64,000 nucleotides of DNA from NCBI RefSeq assembly GCF_036227105.1, contig NZ_CP109434.1, forward strand, positions 2,546,001 through 2,610,000, given 5' to 3'. The stretch comes from Amycolatopsis sp. NBC_01488. Lineage in GTDB: Bacteria; Actinomycetota; Actinomycetes; Mycobacteriales; Pseudonocardiaceae. Under the pieces are notes generated by a model that ran no database searches, had not been told where the DNA came from, and saw only the letters and a program-made list of their open reading frames with translations. Shown in pieces: positions 16,918-24,900 of the stretch; position 1 is the first letter of the stretch; each line of letters begins with the position of its first letter. The position numbers were made by a program, and so were the translations under genes.

Positions 16918-18140
16918 CCCACGCCGGGGACGCGATCGCGCGGCTGGTCCGGGACGAGGGCACCCGGGTACTGGCCACGCTGGTTCGCGTCACCGGCAGC
17001 GTCGACCTGGCGGAGGACGCGGTCCAGGACGCCGTCGTGCGCGCGCTGGAGACGTGGCCGCGCGACGGCGTCCCGGCCAACCCGCGCGGCTGGCTCCTGG
17101 TGGCGGCCCGCCGTCGCGCGGTGGACGTCGTCCGCCGCGAAGCGAAGCGGCTCGGGAAGGAGGCGGACGCGATGCCCGCCTTCGACCCGTTCCCGGACCC
17201 GGTCTCCGTCCGCGACGACCTGCTGCGCCTGGTCTTCACGTGCTGCCACCCGGCGTTGTCGCTCGAGGCCCAGGTCGCTTTGGCGCTACGGACATTGGGC
17301 GGTTTGTCGACCGCGGAGGTCGCGCGCGCGTTGCTGCTCCCCGAGGCGACGATGGCGAAGCGCCTGACGCGCGCGAAGCAGAAGATCGCGCAGGCTCGCA
17401 TTCCGTACCGGGTGCCTCCTGCGGAAGAGCTGCCTTCGCGCCTGGCCGGCGTCGCGTCGACGGTGTACCTGATCTTCAACGAGGGCTACACAGGGCGCGT
17501 CTCACTTCTTTCCGAGGGCGTCCGCCTGGCGCGCTTGCTGGCCGAGCTGATGCCGGACGAGCCGACGGCGCTGGGGTTGCTGGCCTTGGTGCTGCTGCAG
17601 GACGCCCGCCGCGCGGCCCGGTTCGCCTCGGGCGTGCCGGTCCTGCTGGCCGAGCAGGACCGTTCGGCGTGGGACGGCGAGCTGATCAAGGAAGGCGTGG
17701 CGCTGGTGGGAGTGGGCCTGCGCCGAACCCCGTCGGCACCGAACGGGTACGTGGTCCAGGCGGCGATCGCGGCCTGCCACGACCTGGCACCGTCGTACGC
17801 GGAGACGAATTGGGACGCGGTGATCTCCTGGTACGACGTGCTGTTGTCGGTCCAGGACACGGAAGTGGTCCGCCTGAACCGCGCGGCGGCGGTGGCGGAA
17901 AGGGACGGACCCGCGGCGGGGTTGGCGTTGGTGGACGCCTTGGCGGGGCTGGACGACTACCCGTGGTGGCACGCGTCGCGCGCGGAGTTGTTGCACCGCA
18001 TGGGTTCTCCGGCGGGTTTCGACGCTTTGGAACGCGCGGTGGAAACGGGTTTGCCGGCCGCGCACGCGGCTCATTTGCGGGCCCGGATTCAACAAGAAAA
18101 CCCCGGACAAAATGTCCGGGGCCTTTCCGAGAGCGGATGA
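16914..18140 (+). CDS. ECF42-type RNA polymerase sigma factor with C-terminal helical extension, 408 aa
   Basis: The N-terminal 170 residues are an ECF sigma factor: sigma2 with AEDAVQDAVVRALETWP and sigma4 with GLSTAEVARALLLPEATMAKRLTRAKQKI. The rest is the DUF6596/TPR-like extension of the ECF42 group (SRLAGVASTVYLIFNEGYTG and WDAVISWYDVL). In this group the extension, not an anti-sigma factor, controls activity, and a DGPF partner is the usual neighbour, as here. It starts at GTG 16914 inside the DGPF stop. Oddly, the last 15 or so residues are encoded by the terminator and 3' end of the opposite-strand tRNA gene, so the very C-terminus is probably not functional. Confidence 0.92.
   Translation: MTHAGDAIARLVRDEGTRVLATLVRVTGSVDLAEDAVQDAVVRALETWPRDGVPANPRGWLLVAARRRAVDVVRREAKRLGKEADAMPAFDPFPDPVSVRDDLLRLVFTCCHPALSLEAQVALALRTLGGLSTAEVARALLLPEATMAKRLTRAKQKIAQARIPYRVPPAEELPSRLAGVASTVYLIFNEGYTGRVSLLSEGVRLARLLAELMPDEPTALGLLALVLLQDARRAARFASGVPVLLAEQDRSAWDGELIKEGVALVGVGLRRTPSAPNGYVVQAAIAACHDLAPSYAETNWDAVISWYDVLLSVQDTEVVRLNRAAAVAERDGPAAGLALVDALAGLDDYPWWHASRAELLHRMGSPAGFDALERAVETGLPAAHAAHLRARIQQENPGQNVRGLSESG
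18101..18121 (-). terminator. Terminator of tRNA-Gly, inside the 3' end of the sigma gene
   Basis: CCCCGGACA (18101-18109) pairs with TGTCCGGGG (18113-18121) around a 3-base loop. On the minus strand the stem is followed by TTTTCTTGTT, a clear U-tract 11 bases downstream of the tRNA. On the plus strand the same DNA is coding sequence of the ECF42 gene. Confidence 0.8.
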
Positions 18141-18202
18141 CGGGAATCGAACCCGCGTATTCAGCTTGGGAAGCTGATGTTCTACCATTGAACTACATCC
18201 GC
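18132..18202 (-). tRNA. tRNA-Gly (anticodon CCC)
   Basis: 71 nt, folding as a full cloverleaf: acceptor GCGGATG/CATCCGC with T discriminator, D-arm GTTC-AATGGTA-GAAC, anticodon arm TCAGC-TTCCCAA-GCTGA with CCC at 34-36, 4-nt variable loop, and T-arm GCGGG-TTCGATT-CCCGT. CCA is not encoded. It reads GGG glycine codons. Its last nine bases overlap the stop region of the convergent ECF42 gene. Confidence 0.95.
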
Positions 18203-18310
18203 AGTGCGTCGCCAGCATACACGGCGCCGTGATCCCGGTGTCCAGACCCTCCTCCTTGACGTCCGCGCGTCAAGTGACAACACTTGTTGTCGACTTCGGA
18301 GGTGAGCGGC

Positions 18311-19504
18311 GTGGACGATCCCGAGCTGTTCCGACAAGGCGGGTTCCGGCTGGCCCAGCGGCTGTTCATCGAAGGGGACATCCGGGGCGACGAACGGCAG
18401 GTCGCGCGGCTGCGGGAGTTCGCCCAGGTGCAGGACCAGCGCGCCGACGACGTCGTCGCGTGGATGGCGCAACAACCCCAAGGGCAGGGGCGCCGGCTGT
18501 TCGAAGACGCGCTGAAGAACGGCGCGGCCACCGATGGGCCGCTCAAGGCGTTCTTCGACGAGGTCGACGCCAAGCCCTACTGGGTCGACGACCGACGCCT
18601 CGAACGCGGTGCCAAGGCCATCACCCGGGCCGGTCTGCTCGGGCTCTTCCCGCTCGGCGACATGTCGCTAATGGGCGGCTACCTCGCGTCGCGGGCCGCG
18701 AAAGCCCTGGTCGGAACCGGAGAGATCGAGTACAAGGCCACGCGGCGGCTCGTGGAGACCGCCACCTGGTGGATCGACGTCACCACGCCCGGCGCGCTCG
18801 AGCACGGCGAGCAGGGGTACGCCTCCGCCCTGCGGATCCGGCTCGTGCACGCCCACGTCCGCGCCGCCATGAACCGGCGGGACGACTGGGACTACGACGC
18901 CTGGGACCGGCCCGTCAACCAGGTCCAGACCGCCGGCACGCTCCTGCTCTTCTCCCTCGTCTACGTCTTCGGCACGCAGCTGCTCGGCCTCCGCTACTTC
19001 GCCCGCGAACGCGGCGACATCCTGCACCTCTGGCGCTACATCGGCTGGCTCATGGGCGTCGACGACGAGCTGCTGCCCACCTCCGAAGAGGACGCCTGGC
19101 GCCTGCTCTGGCTGCTCGCCGCCACCGAATTCATCCCGGACGACGACTCGAAGCGGCTCGCCAAGGCACTGATCGAGGCCAACGCCGCCGTCGGTGAGGG
19201 GCGCGGCGCCGTGGGGAAGGTGCTTTCGCACGTCTCGGTCGCCGTGCATTCGTCGATCAGCCGGCTCGTGCTCGGGAAGACCAACGTCGACTTCCTCGGG
19301 CTGCCGAACGACCCGGTCGCGCAGGCCGCGATCGTCGCCGTGGCGGGGGTCAACTTCGCCGCCGAGACCGTGCGGCGGTTCATCCCCGGGGCCACCGCGC
19401 TGCAGGAACGGATCGGCGAGGCCGGGCGCCGCGGATACGTGAAGCGGCTCGAGAAGATCTTCGCGCCCGACACGAGCTACGCGCAGCACATGCGGGCCGC
19501 CTGA
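18311..19504 (+). CDS. MpaB/Lcp-like oxygenase (DUF2236), 397 aa
   Basis: Belongs to the oxygenase MpaB / latex-clearing-protein superfamily, b-type heme proteins acting on hydrocarbon or prenyl chains. The family core RLVHAHVRAAM (about residues 178-188), which holds the proposed heme histidine, is present, and so are the IGWLMGVDDELLP segment and the helical C-terminal half. GTG 18311 is chosen because GGAGG precedes it by 8 bases; earlier in-frame TTG and GTG codons are less well placed. No secretion signal is seen, unlike true Lcp. The substrate is unknown. Confidence 0.8.
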   Translation: MDDPELFRQGGFRLAQRLFIEGDIRGDERQVARLREFAQVQDQRADDVVAWMAQQPQGQGRRLFEDALKNGAATDGPLKAFFDEVDAKPYWVDDRRLERGAKAITRAGLLGLFPLGDMSLMGGYLASRAAKALVGTGEIEYKATRRLVETATWWIDVTTPGALEHGEQGYASALRIRLVHAHVRAAMNRRDDWDYDAWDRPVNQVQTAGTLLLFSLVYVFGTQLLGLRYFARERGDILHLWRYIGWLMGVDDELLPTSEEDAWRLLWLLAATEFIPDDDSKRLAKALIEANAAVGEGRGAVGKVLSHVSVAVHSSISRLVLGKTNVDFLGLPNDPVAQAAIVAVAGVNFAAETVRRFIPGATALQERIGEAGRRGYVKRLEKIFAPDTSYAQHMRAA

Positions 19505-19526
19505 GCACACCGGATAGGCTTCCGCC

Positions 19527-20108
19527 GTGCTGCTCAGTGACCGTGACCTCCGCAAAGAGCTCGACGCCGGCCGGCTCGGCATCGACCCCTTCGACGCCGG
19601 CATGGTCCAGCCGTCCAGCGTCGACGTCCGGCTCGACCGGTACTTCCGCGTCTTCAACAACAGCAAGTACACCCACATCGACCCGCAGCTGCAGCAGGAC
19701 GACCTGACCTCGCTGGTCGAGAAGGAGGGCGACGAGCCCTTCGTGCTGCACCCGGGCGAGTTCGTGCTCGGCTCGACCTTCGAGCTCGTCACCCTGGCCG
19801 ACGACCTCGCCGGCCGCCTCGAGGGCAAGTCGTCGCTCGGCCGCCTCGGGCTGCTCACGCACTCGACCGCCGGGTTCATCGACCCGGGCTTCTCCGGGCA
19901 CATCACGCTCGAGCTGTCGAACGTCGCGAACCTGCCGATCACGCTCTGGCCGGGCATGAAGATCGGCCAGCTGTGCATCTTCCGCCTGTCCAGCGCGGCC
20001 GAGTTCCCGTACGGCTCGAGCGAGGCCGGGTCCCGCTACCAGGGGCAGCGCGGCCCGACCCCGAGCCGGGCGTACAAGAACTTCCACCGCGTCGACACCT
20101 GGCGCTAA
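19527..20108 (+). CDS. dcd: dCTP deaminase, 193 aa
   Basis: Makes dUTP (or directly dUMP, in the bifunctional actinobacterial form) from dCTP for dTTP synthesis. Recognisable blocks are [23 protein letters not shown], the [23 protein letters not shown] active-site region and the C-terminal [16 protein letters not shown] lid. The length equals that of the bifunctional M. tuberculosis-type enzyme (about 190), so dUMP formation is plausible. GTG 19527 starts 22 bases after the upstream gene. Its end overlaps the convergent monooxygenase gene by 4 bases. Confidence 0.96.
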   Translation: MLLSDRDLRKELDAGRLGIDPFDAGMVQPSSVDVRLDRYFRVFNNSKYTHIDPQLQQDDLTSLVEKEGDEPFVLHPGEFVLGSTFELVTLADDLAGRLEGKSSLGRLGLLTHSTAGFIDPGFSGHITLELSNVANLPITLWPGMKIGQLCIFRLSSAAEFPYGSSEAGSRYQGQRGPTPSRAYKNFHRVDTWR

Positions 20109-21301
20109 GCGGCGATCTTCTCGTTCCAGTCGATGTGGTGCTGCCACATGAAGGCGTTCGGGTCCTCGTCGAACGGCTTCGCGAACACGCGCTTGATGAA
20201 GAAGTCGCGGACCACGCGCCCGACCGGGCCGATCACCTTCTGGTCGCCGTTGCGCTTGCCGGCCGCGACCACCGCTTCGACGCGCTCGCGCCGCAGACCC
20301 TCGTAGGTGACCAGCGCCTGTTCGACGCTCGGCACGTCCCGGAGGCATTTGCCCAGGGTGACGGCGTCTTCGATGGCCATCGACGCGCCCTGGCCCGCCG
20401 CCGGTGACGTCGCGTGCGCCGCGTCGCCGATGATCACCATGCGGCCGCGGTGCCAGACCGGGACCGTCGGGAAGTCGTACGTCGGCCACGCCGGGTAGAT
20501 CTCGCGGGTCGCGCGGATGATCTCCGTCGCGGGTGTCCGGTCGCGCGCGACCAGGTGGAGCAGCTCGGCGCGCAGCTTCTCGCCGGCGAGCGTGGCCAGC
20601 TCGGAGGCGGTCGGCTCGGTCCTGCGGGGCGGGTTCGCGAACCACCAGACGCGGCCGTCCCGTGGGCTCACGACGTGGCAGAAGAACACCCGCTTGCCGA
20701 AGACCATGTTCAGCACGCCCGGCTCGTCCGGCAGGCGCAGTCCTTCGGCGAACCCGCCGGTGTTGAGCAGCGGCACATACCGCGGCCCCGGCGCGTCCGC
20801 GTCGATGATCGTGCGGACGCGCGAACGGAGTCCGTCGGCGCCGATCAGCAGGTCGCCGGTTTCCTGGGAGCCGTCCGAAAATTCCGCTCTGACCTGCGAA
20901 GACGTCTGGCTCGCGCCGATCAGGCGCTTGCCATACTCGGCGCGGATGCCGCGTCGCGTGGCCTCGTCGCGCAGGGCGACGTAGAGGTCGGAGCGCAGCA
21001 CGGTCTGGCTCACCGTGCCGTCCGGTAGCTCGCCGCCCAGCGGGAACTCGGCCAGCGGGGTGCCGTTGCCGAGCCCGATCGACATGCGGGGCGAGTCGAA
21101 GCCCGCGCTCTTCACGATGTCCTTGAGGCCCAGCGGCAGCAGCGCGTCCAGGCCGTTCACCGCCAGCGTGAGGAACGCGCCGACGCCCTCGGCGCCCCGG
21201 TCGTACGCCTCGAACAGCACCGGCTCGTGCCCGGCTTCGTGCAGGGCGATGGCTGTGATCGTCCCCGCGATGCCGCCCCCCATGATCAATGCCCGTGTCA
21301 T
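20105..21301 (-). CDS. FAD-dependent monooxygenase, 398 aa
   Basis: Class A flavin monooxygenase of the PheA/UbiH type. The FAD motifs are GGGIAGT (residues 8-14), the [10 protein letters not shown] (DG) motif and [22 protein letters not shown] near residue 295. NAD(P)H-dependent hydroxylation of an aromatic or polyketide, or inactivation of a drug, is typical. ATG 21301 has GAGGGGA in front. It diverges from a MarR gene across 73 bp holding an AT-rich inverted repeat, so MarR control of this gene is the natural reading. Confidence 0.88.
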   Translation of the reverse strand: MTRALIMGGGIAGTITAIALHEAGHEPVLFEAYDRGAEGVGAFLTLAVNGLDALLPLGLKDIVKSAGFDSPRMSIGLGNGTPLAEFPLGGELPDGTVSQTVLRSDLYVALRDEATRRGIRAEYGKRLIGASQTSSQVRAEFSDGSQETGDLLIGADGLRSRVRTIIDADAPGPRYVPLLNTGGFAEGLRLPDEPGVLNMVFGKRVFFCHVVSPRDGRVWWFANPPRRTEPTASELATLAGEKLRAELLHLVARDRTPATEIIRATREIYPAWPTYDFPTVPVWHRGRMVIIGDAAHATSPAAGQGASMAIEDAVTLGKCLRDVPSVEQALVTYEGLRRERVEAVVAAGKRNGDQKVIGPVGRVVRDFFIKRVFAKPFDEDPNAFMWQHHIDWNEKIAA

Positions 21302-21320
21302 CTCGTTCGTCCCCTCGAAT

Positions 21321-21356
21321 CTCTTAGAAACTAATTCATTCTGTCGAACTAAAGAG
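21321..21356. promoter_or_regulatory. AT-rich divergent promoter with inverted repeats (possible MarR site)
   Basis: Between the monooxygenase (start 21301) and marR-like (start 21375) genes lies a patch much richer in A/T than its surroundings. It contains TTAG-AAA-CTAA (21324-21334), and CTCTTAG (21321-21327) mirrors CTAAAGAG (21349-21356). MarR proteins bind such palindromes in shared promoters; the exact operator is inferred. Confidence 0.45.
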
Positions 21357-21374
21357 TGGGCTAGGCTGGACGGC

Positions 21375-21845
21375 GTGTCAAGCGAGCGAGCGCAACTGGT
21401 CGAACAAGTCCTGTTCAGGTCCCGGGAGCTGTCGACCGAGACGGTCATGTTCCACACCGCGATCTCCGAGACACGGGGGCTGTCGGCGGTCGACAGCAAG
21501 GTCCTGGACTACCTCGCCCGGTTCGGCCCGCAGACGCCGAAGGACCTGGCGCGGCTCTCCGGCCTGGCGCCCGCGTCGGTGACCGCGATGATCGACCGGC
21601 TCGAGCGCAAAGGCATCGTCGACCGGCGTCCGCATCCGGACGACCGCCGCCGCGTGCTCATCGCGCTGGACGAGCAGGCCATCGCGAGCGGCGTCCACCT
21701 GTGGGACCACCTCGTCAAGCGCATGTACGAGCTGTGCGACCGCTACACCGACGACGAGCTCCGCACGGTGATCGGGTTCGTCGAGGCGGCCACGGCCCTC
21801 ACCCACGAATCGACGGTGAAGCTGACCGGCTCCACGGACGGGTGA
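21375..21845 (+). CDS. MarR family transcriptional regulator, 156 aa
   Basis: Winged-helix regulator with the classic DNA-binding block TPKDLARLSGLAPASVTAMIDRLERKGIVDRRPHPDDRRRVLIAL (read in parts: recognition helix SVTAMIDRLE, wing DDRRR). The helices at both ends form the dimer interface. Such proteins sense phenolic or drug-like ligands and repress adjacent genes, here probably the divergent flavin monooxygenase and itself. The GTG 21375 start fits the usual N-terminal length. Confidence 0.9.
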   Translation: MSSERAQLVEQVLFRSRELSTETVMFHTAISETRGLSAVDSKVLDYLARFGPQTPKDLARLSGLAPASVTAMIDRLERKGIVDRRPHPDDRRRVLIALDEQAIASGVHLWDHLVKRMYELCDRYTDDELRTVIGFVEAATALTHESTVKLTGSTDG

Positions 21846-21915
21846 GAACTGACGCGTAAACCCCTCGTTCGTGCCAGGCTCCGAAAGGTCGTCCCGGCCA
21901 CGGAGGTAGCGATAA

Positions 21916-24900
21916 ATGCGGTTGCCCGATAGGCCGCTTCGCTTGATTCTCGTTCTGGCATTGGTTTTTCTCGCCGCGGCGGTGACGCCGGCGGCGGGCG
22001 CGGCCGGCGCCCCACCCTTCGCGGTGGGCTACGACGACGTCGTCTACGGCGACTTCCTGTACGCGGGCAATGGCGTCCTGCGGTGCCCGCTCACCGCCGA
22101 TCACGCGCCGGCCGCCGGCGCGGTGGACACGCCCGCCGCGTGCGCGAACACCGCGGACCGCAAGGACACCCTGGTCAACGACGACTTCTTCATGCAGTGG
22201 GCCGACGTCGACGCCGACCCGGGCACGTTCGATTCGGCTAGCGCGTCCGTGCGCATCCCGCCCGGCGCCCGCATCGCCTTCGCCCGGTTGAACTGGGCGG
22301 GCAACACGACGGGGACGACATGCGGTCCTCGCGAAGGCGCTCCCGCGATTCCGCCGCCGGGGAACCCCGCCACCCAGAACGTCCGGCTTTCGGTGGGCAG
22401 CGCGAAGCCGGCCGACGTCAAGCCGTCGGGCTTCGCCGAAGACGGCCCGTACTACTCGGCCCACGCCGACGTGACCAGCCAGTTCGCGGGCGCGCCGACC
22501 GGCGGCCCGCTCGACGTGACGGTCGGCAACGTCTGGGCCCCCAAGGGTTTCGACTGCGTCGGCGGCTGGTCGATCGCCTTGGTCTACGCGTATCCGCAGC
22601 GCAACGCCGACTTCGCGCCGAACAAGCGCAAGGTCATCGTCTACGACGGCCACGTCCGGCAGGCCTCGGACGTCCCCACGGAGACGACGATCACCGGCTT
22701 CCGCGCGGCGGCCGCCGACGCGCACCTCGGCGTCACCGCCTACGACGGCGACTGGGGCGGCTCCGGCGACCAGTTCCTGGTCGACGGCACGCCGGCCGCC
22801 GAGCCCGCCACCGGCGGGACGTCGAACTTCTTCATCTCCAACGCCGACAACGCGGCGGCGCCGGGAGTGAAGAACAACTTCAGCGTGGACGCCAAGGCGT
22901 TCAACGTCGACAACATTCCCGCGGGCGCAACCAGCGCAAAGCTCGGCTTCGTCACCAGCGGCGACACGTATCTCGCGCAGAACCTGGCGTTTTCGGTGCC
23001 GGTGCCCGAACTCCAGGTCGCCGTGCGTGCGACACAGCCGAAGGCGCACGCCGGCGACCCGGTGACGTTCGCCGTCGCGGTGACCAACCCGGGTGGCGTC
23101 GCGGCGTCCGGGGTACAGGTCGCTGACGAGGCGTTTCCGGCCTGCGCCAAGCAACTCGGCACGCTCGCCCCCGGCCAGACCGTCACCTACGACTGCACCG
23201 GCTCCGCCCCCGCCGACGACTTCGCCACCACGGTGAAGGTGACCGGCACGAGCGCGCTCGGTGACGCGCTCGACGGCGCCGCGACCGCGGCCGTCGACGT
23301 CGTACACCCGTCGTTGGGCATGACGAAGACGGCCGACAAGCCCGCCTACCGCACCGGCGACACCGCGACCTTCACGATCAAGGTCACGAACACCGGCGAC
23401 ACCGGGCTTTCCGGCCTGCAGGTCACCGACCCGAAGGCGCCTTCGTGCGCACTCACGGGCGCTCTCGCGCCTGGCGAAAGCCGCACGACGACGTGCACCG
23501 CGAAGGCCCCGATCGCCGACGGCGTCAACACCGCGACCGCCGCGGCAACCGACGAACTCGGCAAGGAAGTCACGGCCACCGCGGACGCGCCCGCGCCGAC
23601 GATCGCGCCCGCCGTCGAAGTCACCAAGACCGCCGAGCCGCCGGTGATCCACGCGGGCGACACCGTCACGTTCGCCGTAGCGGTGAAGAACACCGGCGAC
23701 AGCCCGCTCGCGCCGGTGAAGCTCACCGACGACACGACGACGTCGTGCTCCCGCACGTTCGGCAGCCTGGCCGCGGGCGCGACGCAGACGTACACGTGCA
23801 CGGCGAACCCGTCCACGACGACGACGTCGCACGTCACCGCCACCGGCACCGACCTCGCGGGCCAGCCGGTCGCCGCCACCGCGCCGGCGACGGTCACGGT
23901 GATCACGCCGGCCCTGACGCTCGCGAAGGACGCCACGCCGGATGTCGTCCGCGCCGGCGACCTGATCACGTTCACGATCACGGTCGCCAACGCCGGTGAC
24001 ACGCCCCTCTCGGAGGTCGCCGTCACCGACGACCGCACGCCGGCATGCGCGCGAACGATCGGTGCGTTGCCGCCGCGGGGCAGGCAGACGTACACCTGCA
24101 CCGCGCCGGCCCCGCCGGACGACTTCACCAACACGGCGGTCGCGTCCGGAAAGGACCAGCTCGGCCGCACGGTGAAGGTCACCGACGACGCCGTGGTGGA
24201 CGTCATCCACCCGGGGGTGGCGCTCGCCGCGCAGGCTTCGCCCACCGCGGTCCGCGAAGGCGACACGGTGACGTGGACGATCACCGCCACCAACACGGGC
24301 GACGTGCCCCTGACCGGCGTGACGGTCACGGACGACCAGGTCGCGGGCTGCGCCAAGCCGCTCGGAACGCTTCAGCCGCACGCGACTTCGGCGTACCCGT
24401 GCACGACGGTCGCGGGCGCCACCGGCTTGACGAACAAGCCGGCGGTGACAGGCCTGGACCCGACCGCCCGGCCGGTGACGGCGAGCGCGGAGGCCGCGTT
24501 CGCCGTGCAGCACCCCGCAGTGGCGATCACCGCAGAGGTCACGGGCGGCCCGTTCCGCGAGGGCGACGCGGTGCCGCTGCGGATCACCGTGCGCAACCCG
24601 GGCGACGTGCCGCTGACCGCTGTGCGGGTCACGGACTCGCCAGGGCCGGGTCAGCGGGCTGCGGGCCAGCCGGGCACGGGCTCGGCAGGCACGGGTCAGC
24701 CGAGCGCGGGCACGACAGACACGACAGACACGACAGCTCAGGCGACGCCGACTCCCGGCAGGCAGGTCGCGAACACTCGAACCGCCGCGTCTCGGAGCAC
24801 CGGCCCGCAGGCGCGGGCCACCGGCTGCGCCCAAGTCCTCGACGGTGCCCTCGAGCCCGGCACCACCAAGACCTTCAGCTGCACCCTCACCGCTCCGGCC

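Noticed and set aside
15250..21301. P450, MpaB-like oxygenase and flavin monooxygenase as a biosynthetic gene cluster
   Set aside because: They lie in different orientations among housekeeping genes (tRNA, dcd) with no synthase, cyclase or transferase core.
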